Source: JALZKA01 sp033856515 (GTDB taxonomy: Bacteria > Actinomycetota > Thermoleophilia > Solirubrobacterales > 70-9). From it: a stretch of 64,000 nucleotides of DNA. Positions 50,797-58,185 of this stretch are shown here, one piece after another (within the stretch, counting starts at the first letter, position 1; the number at the start of each line of letters is the position of its first letter). The notes below the pieces were generated by a model, which was not told the DNA's origin, did not search any database, and worked only from the letters and a program-made list of their open reading frames with translations. Both the position numbers and the translations under genes were made by a program. The stretch is from positions 1 to 64,000 of the forward strand of contig JAWVEY010000004.1 in the NCBI GenBank assembly GCA_033856515.1. Reading direction: 5' to 3'.

Positions 50797-52083
50797 TTAC
50801 TTGATGTGGTGGCCCGAGATGGCCCGGGAGATGACCAGGCGCTGGATCTCCGCGGTGCCTTCGAAGATGTCGTAGATCTTCGCGTCGCGGTGCATCCGCT
50901 CGACGGGGAACTCGCGGGTGTAGCCGTTGCCGCCGAGGATCTGCATGGCCCGCTCAGTGGCCCAGACGGCGGTCTCGCCGGACTTGAGCTTGGACATCGA
51001 GCCCTCGGCGTTCTCGAACCTCTGTCCGGTCTTGCCCATCCAGGAGGCGCGCCACACGAGGAGACGACAGGCGTCGATCTCCATCTTCATGTTCGCGAGG
51101 GTGAACGCGATCGCCTGGTTCTCGACGATCGGCTTGCCGAACTGCTGGCGCTCCTTGGCGTAGTCGAGTGAATACTCATACGCGGCTCGTGCGATGCCGA
51201 CCGCCTGAGCGCCGACCGTTGGGCGCGAGGCCTCGAAGGTCTGCATCGCCGCTTGTGACTTGCCCTTCTTGCCCTCGCGGACGCGGGCGAGACGCTCGTC
51301 GAGCTTCTCCTTGCCGCCGAGGAGGCATGAGCCGGGGACGCGGCAGTCGTCGAGGTGGACGTCGGCTGTGTGCGAGGCGCGGAGGCCGTGCTTCTTGACC
51401 TTCGCGCCCTGCTCGCACCCGGCGGTGCCGGGCGGGATGACGAACGCGGCGTGTCCGCGCGAGCCCAGCTCGCGGTCGACCGAAGCGATCACGACGTGCA
51501 CCTTGGCGATGCCACCATTGGTGGCCCATGCTTTCTGGCCGTTGATGACCCACTCGTCCTTCGCCTCGTCGTACTTGGCCGTGGTGCGGACCGCGGAGAC
51601 GTCCGAGCCGGCGTCAGGCTCGGAGGCGCAGAAGGCGGCGACCTGCGGCTCGTCCTCGGTGCCAAAGCACTGCGGGATCCACTCGCCCATCTGCTCTGGC
51701 GTGCCCTGGCCGAACAGCGCGGCGACCGCGAGCGTCGTGCCCATGATCGACATGCCGATGCCGGCGTCACCCCAGAAGAGCTCTTCGTTCACGATCGGCA
51801 TCTGAAGGCCGGACGGGTCGGCGAAGAACTGGGCGATGCCCTCGAATCCGTAGAGGCCGATCTTCGCGGCCTCCTGGATCACGGGCCACGGCGTCTCCTC
51901 GCGCTCGTCCCATTCGTGGGCGGCGGGGCGGACGACGTTCTCGGCGAATCCGTGAACCCAGTCGCGGATGTCCTTCTGGTCCTGCGAGAGCTCGAGGGAG
52001 AAGGGGGGAATGTCCTCGGACGCGTCGAGGATGTCGTCGACGTCGGAAGCGGAAGTGGCGGCTGTGGCGGTTGCTGCGTTCAT
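50797..52083 (-). CDS. Acyl-CoA dehydrogenase
   Basis: The 428-residue FAD enzyme oxidises acyl-CoA to trans-2-enoyl-CoA. It has the family signatures AAFCASEPDAGSDVSAV (first signature), KAWATNGGIAKVHVV, and the C-terminal signature QILGGNGYTREFPVERMHRD. The catalytic base Glu is in YDIFEGTAEIQ. I start at the ATG 52081-52083; the frame continues upstream but only through the regulatory region and the antisense of TetR. About 40 residues of low-complexity Ala/Thr/Asp precede the domain. The divergent TetR gene (52148) is 64 bp away and probably controls it. Chain-length preference is unknown. Confidence 0.92.
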   Translation of the reverse strand: MNAATATAATSASDVDDILDASEDIPPFSLELSQDQKDIRDWVHGFAENVVRPAAHEWDEREETPWPVIQEAAKIGLYGFEGIAQFFADPSGLQMPIVNEELFWGDAGIGMSIMGTTLAVAALFGQGTPEQMGEWIPQCFGTEDEPQVAAFCASEPDAGSDVSAVRTTAKYDEAKDEWVINGQKAWATNGGIAKVHVVIASVDRELGSRGHAAFVIPPGTAGCEQGAKVKKHGLRASHTADVHLDDCRVPGSCLLGGKEKLDERLARVREGKKGKSQAAMQTFEASRPTVGAQAVGIARAAYEYSLDYAKERQQFGKPIVENQAIAFTLANMKMEIDACRLLVWRASWMGKTGQRFENAEGSMSKLKSGETAVWATERAMQILGGNGYTREFPVERMHRDAKIYDIFEGTAEIQRLVISRAISGHHIK

Positions 52084-52111
52084 TGAAGTCTCGTCTCCAG
52101 TAGCTTGCTTC

Positions 52112-52148
52112 TTTACGTTCAGTAGGAAAATGCTACCATAGGTAGGAA
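52112..52148. promoter_or_regulatory. Divergent promoter/operator region of acyl-CoA dehydrogenase and TetR
   Basis: CTACC-ATA-GGTAG (52133-52145) is a perfect small dyad, and GTAGGAA occurs twice exactly 20 bp apart (52122-52128 and 52142-52148). An extended -10 (TGC followed by TACCAT, 52131-52139) with TTTACG (52112-52117) as -35 would start the TetR transcript at or just before its ATG (52148), giving a leaderless mRNA. Binding of TetR here would block both genes. Confidence 0.5.
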
Positions 52149-52816
52149 TGGCTGTCCCGAACAACACCGCCACATCGCCGAACAACTCGCGCCGCCGGAA
52201 GCGCGCGGCGCACCTGGGACCCGAGCGACGCCGCCCCTTTGTGCTCGACGTGGCGTACGAGCTCTTTCTCGAAAACGGCTTCGAGGGCACGTCAATGGAC
52301 GCGATCGCCGCTGCCGCAGGCGTCTCGAAGCCCGTCGTCTACGACTGCTTCGCCTCCAAGGACGAGCTCTTCACGGCCATGCTCGACCGCGAGGAGGAGC
52401 GGATCCTCGTCGAGACGGGCGAGGCCCTGGGGACCACCGGCACCCCCGACGATCCAGAGGCAACGCTGATCCGTGGCTTTCAGGTCTTTCTCGAGGCGGC
52501 TCAGAAGTCGCCCGACATCTATCGCGTCGTCTTCCTTGGTGAGGGGGGAGGCAACGAGGCCGTGGCGGCCCGGATCGCCGCCGGCATCGAGCTGCAGGCG
52601 CAAACGGCGTCCAACATCGCCGCCCACTGGGTTGAGCGCTACTCGGACCTCAAGGGCGATGAAGCCCGGGCGGCCGCCGAGCTCCTCGGCCACACGATCG
52701 TCGGCATCGCACAGGTCGGCGCCCGCACCCTCTTGAGCGGCTCAGGCGACTGGACGCCCGAGACGCTGGGCGAAAAGCTGGGCCGAATGGCCTGGGCCGC
52801 CCGAGCCGCCATCTAA
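52148..52816 (+). CDS. TetR-family transcriptional regulator
   Basis: The 222-residue protein has a basic N-terminus (NNSRRRKRAAHLGPERRR). The helix-turn-helix is FVLDVAYELFLENGFEGTSM, DAIAAAAGVSKPVVYDCFASKDELF, and a helical ligand domain follows. Its ATG overlaps the second GTAGGAA element, so translation is probably leaderless. It is divergent from the acyl-CoA dehydrogenase gene and likely represses it and itself. An acyl-CoA ligand is a reasonable guess from context only. Confidence 0.88.
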   Translation: MAVPNNTATSPNNSRRRKRAAHLGPERRRPFVLDVAYELFLENGFEGTSMDAIAAAAGVSKPVVYDCFASKDELFTAMLDREEERILVETGEALGTTGTPDDPEATLIRGFQVFLEAAQKSPDIYRVVFLGEGGGNEAVAARIAAGIELQAQTASNIAAHWVERYSDLKGDEARAAAELLGHTIVGIAQVGARTLLSGSGDWTPETLGEKLGRMAWAARAAI

Positions 52817-52834
52817 CTTCGGCACGGATGCTGT

Positions 52835-52873
52835 GAGCAATGTGTGAGGGGTCCGACCCCTCATACTTTGCTC
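52835..52873. repeat. 39-bp imperfect palindrome abutting a start codon
   Basis: The left arm GAGCAATGTGTGAGGGGTC (52835-52853), a single C, and the right arm GACCCCTCATACTTTGCTC (52855-52873) match at 17 of 19 positions. The core GAGGGGTC-C-GACCCCTC has the same odd-centred design as the repeat at 21208. The next base, 52874, is the A of the DUF1295 gene ATG. In RNA it would form a hairpin covering any ribosome-binding site. Confidence 0.75.
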
Positions 52874-53647
52874 ATGCTTGATGCCGCCGTTCAGCTTTCG
52901 GCGCTGGGCGCCGCCATCGCGGTCATGGGTGTCGCGTGGCTCGCGAGCCTCGCGATGCACGATGCGGGCGTGGCAGATGTCGCCTGGGGGCTCGCATTCG
53001 TCGCGATCGCTCTGGTGTCGCTCGTCGTCGGGGACGGTGACGAGCAGCGCGCGCTTCTGATCCTGATCCTCGTCTCGGTCTGGGGCCTGCGGCTGGCCGG
53101 ATACATAGCCCGGCGCCATGACGGGGAGGACCGCCGCTACGCGGCGATGCGTGAGAAGCACGACAACTTTGCGCTGCGGAGCCTGTGGTCCGTCTTCGGC
53201 ACGCAGGCGCTCATTGCCTGGGTGATCTCGCTGCCGATCCAGGTCGCGGCGACCGACCCGACCCCAGCCACCCTTGGCGCTTTGGCCTGGATTGGTTGCG
53301 GCCTCGCCTCGTTCGGCATCCTCTTCGAGGCGCTCGCCGACGCGCAGCTCCTCGCCTTCTCCAAGGACCCTGAGAACAAGGGTCAGGTGATGGACAAGGG
53401 CCTGTGGCGCTACTCGCGCCACCCCAACTACTTCGGCGAGGTCTGCGTTTGGTGGGGCATCTGGGTGATCGCGCTCGAGACTGGCTCGGCCTGGTGGATG
53501 GCGGTCGGCCCTGCGCTCCTCGCCTTCCTCCTCCTGCGAGTCTCAGGGGTCGCGCTTACAGAGAGGACGATCACGTCGCGCCGCCCCGGCTACGCAGAGT
53601 ACGTCAGGCGCACGAGCGCGTTCGTGCCCAGGCAGCCCAAGGCATAG
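52874..53647 (+). CDS. DUF1295 membrane protein (steroid 5-alpha-reductase-like fold)
   Basis: The 257-residue integral membrane protein has about six hydrophobic helices. The family signature GLWRYSRHPNYFGEVCVWWGIW lies near residues 175-196, and the C-terminal RRPGYAEYVRRTSAFVPR motif resembles methyltransferases and reductases of the ICMT/5-alpha-reductase clan. Members are thought to bind NADPH or SAM and act on sterols or polyprenyl lipids, but most are uncharacterised. I start at the ATG directly after the 39-bp palindrome; in-frame codons further upstream lie within the palindrome. It is 57 bases after the TetR stop. Confidence 0.85.
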   Translation: MLDAAVQLSALGAAIAVMGVAWLASLAMHDAGVADVAWGLAFVAIALVSLVVGDGDEQRALLILILVSVWGLRLAGYIARRHDGEDRRYAAMREKHDNFALRSLWSVFGTQALIAWVISLPIQVAATDPTPATLGALAWIGCGLASFGILFEALADAQLLAFSKDPENKGQVMDKGLWRYSRHPNYFGEVCVWWGIWVIALETGSAWWMAVGPALLAFLLLRVSGVALTERTITSRRPGYAEYVRRTSAFVPRQPKA

Positions 53648-53679
53648 GAGAGGGGCCGCCGGCGTCGAAGAGGACGCCG

Positions 53680-54786
53680 ATGATGGCCGTCTTCAGAGGC
53701 TTCGATACGAGCATCCGCTCGATCCTGCGGATTTGCCTGGTGGTGGTCGTTGTGATCATCACCGCGTATCTCGTCTACCTCCTCCAGAAGCCGATCTCCT
53801 GGCTCGTCATCGCCGCGTTCGTGGCGATCGCCGTCTCGGGCCCGATCGCCATCTTGAGTCGTCACATGCCCAGAGGGCTAGCGATCGCGTCCGTGTACGG
53901 GATGCTGATCGCCCTTCCAATCATCCTCTTGGTGCTCCTCCTCCCGCCGCTGGTCTCGCAGGCAGAGGACCTGGTTGGCAACTTCCCCTCGTACGCCGCC
54001 GACGTCACCAAGTTCGTCAACGACAACGACACCCTTTCGGGCCTCAACGAGGACTACGACATCACCGGCACACTCGAGGAGGAGGCCCAGAAGCTGCCTG
54101 AGAAGATCGGCGACGCGACGCAGACGCTCTCCGACATCGGAGTCGGGCTTGTCCGGTCGATCTTCGCGCTGGTCACGATCCTGATCCTCTCGATCTTCAT
54201 GGTCTCCGGCGGGGCGAAGTGGATCAAACAGTTCCTGGCCAACCAGGAGCCCGAGCACGCGGAGCGCCTGCGCCGGGCCTTCGAGCACATCGCGAGCGCA
54301 ATCGGCGGCTACGTCGGAGGCGCCCTCCTCCAGGCGACGCTCGCGGGCGTGGTTTCTTTCATAGTGCTCTCGATCCTCGGGGCGCCATTCGCAGGCGCGC
54401 TCGCCCTCATCATGGCCTTCGGTGACCTGATCCCAGTTGTCGGCGCCACGATCGCCGCCTTCCTCGTCGGCATCGTGCTCTTGTTCGTCAACTTCCCGGT
54501 GGCGTTGATCGTGTGGATCATCTTCGCGATCGTCTATCAGCAGATCGAGAACTACGTGATCCAGCCGCAGATCCAGGGCCGCGCGGTCGCTGTCCAGCCG
54601 ATTGTGATCCTGGTCGCGGTGCTGTTCGGCTCGACGCTCTTCGGCGTGGTCGGCGCGCTTCTCGCCATCCCCGCGGCAGCATCGATCCAGATCGCGATCA
54701 AGGAGTGGACGGACTACCGGCGAGCGGTAAACCTGGGCGTCGAAAACCCCGCCACCTCACCGCTGATCCAACCCGAGCCGGGCTGA
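53680..54786 (+). CDS. AI-2E family (PerM/TqsA-like) membrane transporter
   Basis: The 368-residue membrane protein has about eight helices. The family hallmarks are PISWLVIAAFVAIAVSGPIAIL at the start and a soluble amphipathic segment at about 95-160. Near the C-terminus, LIMAFGDLIPVVGATIAAF, NYVIQPQIQGRAV and GALLAIPAAASIQIAIKEW match the conserved core. Family members include AI-2 exporters and sodium/proton antiporters, so the substrate here is unknown. AGAGGA lies about eight bases before the ATG pair at 53680/53683; either could be used. It ends eight bases before the convergent M23 gene. Confidence 0.88.
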   Translation: MMAVFRGFDTSIRSILRICLVVVVVIITAYLVYLLQKPISWLVIAAFVAIAVSGPIAILSRHMPRGLAIASVYGMLIALPIILLVLLLPPLVSQAEDLVGNFPSYAADVTKFVNDNDTLSGLNEDYDITGTLEEEAQKLPEKIGDATQTLSDIGVGLVRSIFALVTILILSIFMVSGGAKWIKQFLANQEPEHAERLRRAFEHIASAIGGYVGGALLQATLAGVVSFIVLSILGAPFAGALALIMAFGDLIPVVGATIAAFLVGIVLLFVNFPVALIVWIIFAIVYQQIENYVIQPQIQGRAVAVQPIVILVAVLFGSTLFGVVGALLAIPAAASIQIAIKEWTDYRRAVNLGVENPATSPLIQPEPG

Positions 54787-54793
54787 CCCTGAG

Positions 54794-55339
54794 CTAGCTG
54801 TACTTGTCCCAGCTCTTGAGGGCCTTGGTCACGTTCCTCGAGGCGTGGCCGCCCTCGTAATAACCGGGCGCGGTCCACTTCTCGAAGTGGAGGTGGCATC
54901 CGGTGGCGTTGCCCGTGTCTCCGACTTCGCCGATCTTCTCGCCCTTGCGTACGTTGGAGCCTTCGCGAGGGATGGCCTTTTGCTTCAAATGCATGTAGGC
55001 GTAGTCGATGCCAGTGCCGTCCGCGTCGAGGACGATGTAGTTGCCGGCCGAAGATTGGCGGTCGACCGCTTGGACTCGACCCGAGTGGTTCGCGATCAGC
55101 TTGCTGCCGCAATTGGCGAACACGTCCTGGCCCTCGTGGCCGCGACCGGCGCCGAAGCCGTCGCCGTACTCGTGATGGGCCGGGAGGGGGAAGACATAAT
55201 TGTGGCCACCGCCACCACCACCACCGCCGCCGCCCGTGCCGACTCCGCCGCCATCGGCGAGGGCGACCGAGGTCAGGCCGGCCGAAGCGACGAGCGCCAC
55301 GAAGAGAGCGGGAACGTTTTGTTTGCGGAGGCTACGCAT
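54794..55339 (-). CDS. Secreted M23-family peptidase, paralog A
   Basis: The 181-residue protein has a signal peptide (LFVALVASAGLTSVALADG), a polyglycine linker of about 16 residues, and an M23 (lysostaphin-like) domain. Zinc ligands are in GRGHEGQD (HxxxD) and the HLHFE motif (HxH). Such enzymes cut glycine-containing or peptide cross-links in peptidoglycan. The ATG 55337-55339 lies two bases from a 22-bp element shared with paralog B; a GTG 15 bases upstream is an alternative start. It is clearly a duplicate of the 58186-58737 gene, sharing YVFPLP, HEYG-GFGAGRGH and VGDTGNA. It may need its strong Cys pair for folding. Confidence 0.88.
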   Translation of the reverse strand: MRSLRKQNVPALFVALVASAGLTSVALADGGGVGTGGGGGGGGGGHNYVFPLPAHHEYGDGFGAGRGHEGQDVFANCGSKLIANHSGRVQAVDRQSSAGNYIVLDADGTGIDYAYMHLKQKAIPREGSNVRKGEKIGEVGDTGNATGCHLHFEKWTAPGYYEGGHASRNVTKALKSWDKYS

Positions 55340-55341
55340 TC

Positions 55342-55363
55342 TGTGAGCGAACACTAATAGCAG
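55342..55363 (-). promoter_or_regulatory. Element shared by the two M23 genes, copy A
   Basis: On the plus strand it reads TGTGAGCGAAC then ACTAATAGCAG. It matches copy B (58740-58761) at 20 of 22 positions, and both lie exactly two bases before the ATG. Read on the gene strand it contains CTATTAG, a plausible -10 box, so the transcript would start within a few bases of the ATG. Confidence 0.65.
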
Positions 55364-55442
55364 GATCGGCTCGAATCTTCGCCACCTCTAACCGTTCCCT
55401 CGCGTATTCGACACCTGCGGCGGGGCTCCCGCTTGGATAAAT

Positions 55443-55474
55443 GAGACGAGGCGCCCCGAAGGACGCCCCGTCTC
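55443..55474 (-). terminator. Strong UUCG-loop terminator hairpin
   Basis: On the minus strand a 14-bp stem (two G-U pairs) closes a UUCG tetraloop and is followed by AUUUAU (55435-55442). The stem is GAGACGAGGCGCCC (55443-55456) and GGACGCCCCGTCTC (55461-55474) on the plus strand. It lies about 170 bases beyond the EVE gene stop, which is far for a simple terminator of that gene. Confidence 0.6.
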
Positions 55475-55644
55475 GGCATCGGAGGTGCCCCGGGGCTCAG
55501 GCCTGGTGCCCGCTAGGGGCGAAACCAGGCTCTCCTCGGGTATCAAAAGAGTCTTCGGCGCTCAGGCGTCGCCGCTTGGCTGCGCGCGACGATTCTGGAC
55601 AGTTGTATGACGCCTGGATCCGATATGCGTCGAGTTTTGAAGCT
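55475..55644 (-). other. Structured intergenic segment, possible small RNA or long 3' UTR
   Basis: This gap between the EVE gene and the terminator holds another stem-loop (GCCTGGT 55501-55507 with ACCAGGC 55524-55530, inner pair GCCC/GGGC) and a GCCCCGGGGC palindrome near 55490-55499. No tRNA T-loop, SRP core, 6S or c-di-AMP riboswitch consensus is visible. Together with the terminator it could be a stand-alone structured RNA on the minus strand. Confidence 0.3.
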
Positions 55645-56106
55645 TTACGCAACTACGCCGGCTCGCGCGGCGCTCTCGATCCGCTTACGCAGGATCCTCG
55701 CGTCGGCGTCGCCGATGACGCGGAGCTGCCCCTGGAACGCGAGGTGCCAGTGCTCTGCGGGCCACTTGGCGATGTGCTCGAGGCGTCCAACCATCTCTTC
55801 GGCGGGGACGAAGTCGTCCTCGGCCAGGACCACGTCCGGCTCAGCTTCAATCCGCCACGGGTAGGCCTCGGGCTTCTTCTTCTTGCCCTGCGGCCAGATC
55901 GGGGTGCGGTCTTCGAACATGCCCGAGCGGACCTTGGCGATCCCGCCGAACGCCTGGAGGCCCGAGACGTAGAACATGATCTCGTCGCCGGGCTCGAACC
56001 CCTCGGCCATCCGCCGCCGGCCCTCCTTCATCCCGATCACGTCGAACTCGCGCTCCACGTAGATCCGGAAGTTCTCGATACCGCCGGTGAGGATCCAGGA
56101 GCTCAT
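55645..56106 (-). CDS. EVE-domain protein
   Basis: The 153-residue single-domain protein of the PUA-like EVE superfamily starts SSWILTGGIENFRI and has EGFEPGDEIMFYVSG, AFGGIAKVRSGMF, PWRIEAEPDVVL and HIAKWPAEHWHLAFQG. EVE domains read modified bases in DNA or RNA, and some function in defence or RNA regulation. Here no restriction or nuclease domain is attached. The ATG (56104-56106) overlaps the stop of the upstream hydrolase gene as ATGA, so the two are co-translated. The open frame continues upstream but only as a second reading of the hydrolase. Confidence 0.87.
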   Translation of the reverse strand: MSSWILTGGIENFRIYVEREFDVIGMKEGRRRMAEGFEPGDEIMFYVSGLQAFGGIAKVRSGMFEDRTPIWPQGKKKKPEAYPWRIEAEPDVVLAEDDFVPAEEMVGRLEHIAKWPAEHWHLAFQGQLRVIGDADARILRKRIESAARAGVVA

Positions 56107-56939
56107 GGCTGTCGATGATACGTCTGGGATCCGGCTGCAGCCACGAGGGAAGTCTTGAGGGCCTCGACGATTTCGTGCGGCGTGGAGACGATGCCGTCCG
56201 CGGTCCAGTAGATCTGCGCTTGCGGGAAGAACTCGCGGACGACGGGCTCCATCTCGACCCCGGAGGGGAACCATGCCCCCGGCCCGCCCATCGTGTTGGA
56301 CAGGCAGACGCTGAGGCGGCTGCCGATCTCCTTGCCGGGTTCCTCGGCCCCGGAGTCGGCCGCCCACTCGCGCGCGCGAACGGACGCGGCCTCCGCATCG
56401 ATGTATTCCATTTGAATCTGCACGCGGTTGCGGACCTCGTCGTCCGAGAGGTGGGTGTTCGCGCCGGCCAGCGCGGCCCGCACGGCGCCCCTGTAGTCGG
56501 CCTCGAGCTGTTGGAGGTAGGTGCGGACCACGGTCTCCGAGGAAAGGAGGGAGTCGGAGTCCTTGAGCCCGCCGACGCCGAACGGCGCCGAGCCCACGCA
56601 AAAGACCAGGGTCATCAGGTCGGGCTGCGAGCGGGCCACTCGGACCGCGCGGTTCGCCGAGTCGACGAGGCAGAGCGCCACATCGAACGGGCCCGCGGTC
56701 TCGCAGATGGTTTCGAGGTCCGACACGCCAGTCGCCATGTCGTATGGGCCGACGCGATCGGACTCGCCCGTGCCGCGCTCGTCGAAGCGGACGACTCGGA
56801 AGTCGTGTTCGAGCACCGCTTCGATCGGGTCGAAGATGGACGGGTGCATCGCCCAGTAGGGGCTGAGGAGCACCGAGGGCCCCGAGCCGCGCTCCTCCCA
56901 GTGGAGGCTGACGCCGTCCGGAGCAGTGACCTCAGGCAT
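56103..56939 (-). CDS. Divergent alpha/beta-hydrolase
   Basis: The 278-residue protein has the alpha/beta-hydrolase N-terminal pattern (GVSLHWEERGSGPSVLL; VVRFDERGTGESDR). The nucleophile elbow region reads ALCLVDSANRAV, lacking the glycines of GxSxG; Ser or Asp could serve. The acid may be Asp in WTADGIVSTPHEI, and the only His near the end is in TYHRQP. This organisation is seen in cyclase-associated hydrolase domains, so it may be a sensing rather than catalytic module. It is the first gene of a pair with the EVE protein. Confidence 0.75.
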   Translation of the reverse strand: MPEVTAPDGVSLHWEERGSGPSVLLSPYWAMHPSIFDPIEAVLEHDFRVVRFDERGTGESDRVGPYDMATGVSDLETICETAGPFDVALCLVDSANRAVRVARSQPDLMTLVFCVGSAPFGVGGLKDSDSLLSSETVVRTYLQQLEADYRGAVRAALAGANTHLSDDEVRNRVQIQMEYIDAEAASVRAREWAADSGAEEPGKEIGSRLSVCLSNTMGGPGAWFPSGVEMEPVVREFFPQAQIYWTADGIVSTPHEIVEALKTSLVAAAGSQTYHRQP

Positions 56940-56981
56940 GGACCGAGTCTAGGAAGGCCAGTCGGTTACGTTGCTCCGAAA

Positions 56982-57022
56982 GGGGGAATCAGCCCTAAAC
57001 CCCCGCTGAAGCGGGGGAATCA
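56982..57022 (+). promoter_or_regulatory. Leader of the ferritin-like gene with mutually exclusive hairpins
   Basis: GGGGGAATCA occurs at 56982-56991 and again at 57013-57022. Between them CCCCCGC (57000-57006) pairs with GCGGGGG (57011-57017) around a TGAA loop. The first GGGGG could instead pair with the same CCCCC, freeing the second repeat. The arrangement is 26 bases before the ATG and looks like a possible attenuator or a regulated terminator. Confidence 0.5.
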
Positions 57023-57047
57023 ATTTGTCAAGAAACGAGGAACCGAA

Positions 57048-57569
57048 ATGACACGTTCAGCCGATTCGACCGTGGGGTCCAAGGACATCCTGGCCGACGA
57101 GAACACCGAGGCGCGCGAGGAAGTCGTCGAGCTCCTCAAGAAGGCGTACTGGATGGAGATCGAGACCGTGATGAGCTACATCGCCAACTCGGTGAATCCC
57201 GATGGTGTCCGCGCCCAGGAGATCAAGGAATCGCTCGCCCAGGACATCACCGAGGAGCTGGGCCACGCGCAGCAGTTCGCGGCCCGTATCAAGGAGCTCT
57301 ATGGGGTTGTGCCCGGGTCAGAGGAGTTCTCGGCCGACCAGAGCTTCCTTCAGCCACCCGATGACCAGGTGGACATCGTCCACGTGATCAAGGGCGTGAT
57401 CGAGGCCGAGGCCGGCGCCATCGAGCACTACTCGAGGATCATCGAGTTCTGCGCCGACACGGACCCCGTCACCGAGGACATGGTGATCGCGATCCTCCGC
57501 GATGAGCAGGGCCATATGCGCGAGTTCGAGGGCTTCCTGCGCGAGTACGAGAAGGAGGGCCTGGCTTAG
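57048..57569 (+). CDS. Ferritin-like di-iron protein (bacterioferritin/DUF-type)
   Basis: The 173-residue all-helical protein has a four-helix di-iron pattern: Glu in WMEIETVMSYI, ExxH in ITEELGHAQQF, Glu in GVIEAEAGAIEHYSRI, and ExxH in LRDEQGHMREFEGFL. Spacing matches bacterioferritin/rubrerythrin-like domains. It may store iron or detoxify peroxide; no heme-ligating Met of bacterioferritin stands out. The start is the ATG 57048 with GAGGAA eight bases upstream. The leader carries competing hairpins. It is followed by a palindromic repeat and the convergent lipoprotein gene. Confidence 0.85.
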   Translation: MTRSADSTVGSKDILADENTEAREEVVELLKKAYWMEIETVMSYIANSVNPDGVRAQEIKESLAQDITEELGHAQQFAARIKELYGVVPGSEEFSADQSFLQPPDDQVDIVHVIKGVIEAEAGAIEHYSRIIEFCADTDPVTEDMVIAILRDEQGHMREFEGFLREYEKEGLA

Positions 57570-57573
57570 CGCC

Positions 57574-57602
57574 CCGGTGCCAGGCACCGTGCCTGGCACC
57601 GG
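57574..57602. repeat. Palindromic repeat, GTGCCnGGCAC type, copy 2
   Basis: CCGGTGCCAGGCAC, one C, then GTGCCTGGCACCGG form a perfect 29-bp palindrome whose inner 25 bp (57576-57600) match copies 1 and 3 except for the central base. It lies between convergent genes, five bases after the ferritin-like stop, and could terminate both transcripts. Confidence 0.85.
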
Positions 57603-57611
57603 CGTCAGCCG

Positions 57612-58142
57612 CTAGTCGATCGGCTCGTTGGCTCCTTCCGAGTCTTCCGAGTCGGGCGCGGTGGTTGCGGCCAGGCCGCATTTCTCGAACCCCAGCGCCT
57701 CAGCTGTGCCCGCGCGCTCGGCTGTGAGCGTGTCGATCTCGGCGAAGCCCGCCTGGAAGGCTTCATGGTCCTCGTCATGAGCCGCGGCCGCCTGCTCCTC
57801 GATTACGTCGATGATCGCCAGCGTCTGCTCGTTGTAAGTATCGAGGTCCGCCTGCGCCTCTTCCGGCGCTTCGATGGCGGTCATCTCCTCCATCAACTCA
57901 ACGCGCAGATCGGCTTCCTCCTGCGCGATCTTCGCTGCCTCCTTGGCGCTTTGGGCCTCAGGCGGGATCGGGTGCTCCTCGTTGAATGACTCGCATAGCG
58001 CGTCGGCTTCGGCGGCGAACTCCTCGGCAGCGAGTTCGTCGCCGCTCGTCGTCTCGGAGGTGTCGCTTTCCTCGTCGCCGCACGCTGTCAGACCCAGGAC
58101 CAGGGCAACGAGCGCCGCGAGCAAGAGCGTTGGTCTTCTCAT
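57612..58142 (-). CDS. Hypothetical lipoprotein
   Basis: The 176-residue protein has a lipoprotein signal peptide with lipobox LTAC (mature Cys21). An acidic Ser/Thr linker follows, then a helical domain rich in Glu and Ala (FAAEADALCESFNEEHPIPP; EEMTAIEAPEEAQADLDTYNEQ). Two Cys (about 50 and 159) could form a disulfide. No family is recognised. It is probably anchored outside the membrane. It ends beside the palindromic repeat and is followed downstream by the ferritin-like gene in the opposite direction. Confidence 0.8.
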   Translation of the reverse strand: MRRPTLLLAALVALVLGLTACGDEESDTSETTSGDELAAEEFAAEADALCESFNEEHPIPPEAQSAKEAAKIAQEEADLRVELMEEMTAIEAPEEAQADLDTYNEQTLAIIDVIEEQAAAAHDEDHEAFQAGFAEIDTLTAERAGTAEALGFEKCGLAATTAPDSEDSEGANEPID

Positions 58143-58185
58143 CGGGCGACCCTATAAGCGCCGTCGCCCGTGAAAGCGGCGAAAT

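Noticed and set aside
55355..55400. tRNA-like T-loop (ATTCGAG) on the minus strand
   Set aside because: Flanking bases do not pair as a T stem and no anticodon or acceptor arm can be drawn.
55340..55475. c-di-AMP (ydaO) riboswitch before the M23 gene, as often found upstream of cell-wall hydrolases in Actinobacteria
   Set aside because: The conserved GGGGGACC, GGUGAAUCC and CAGCUAACC blocks are not present in the gap on the gene strand.
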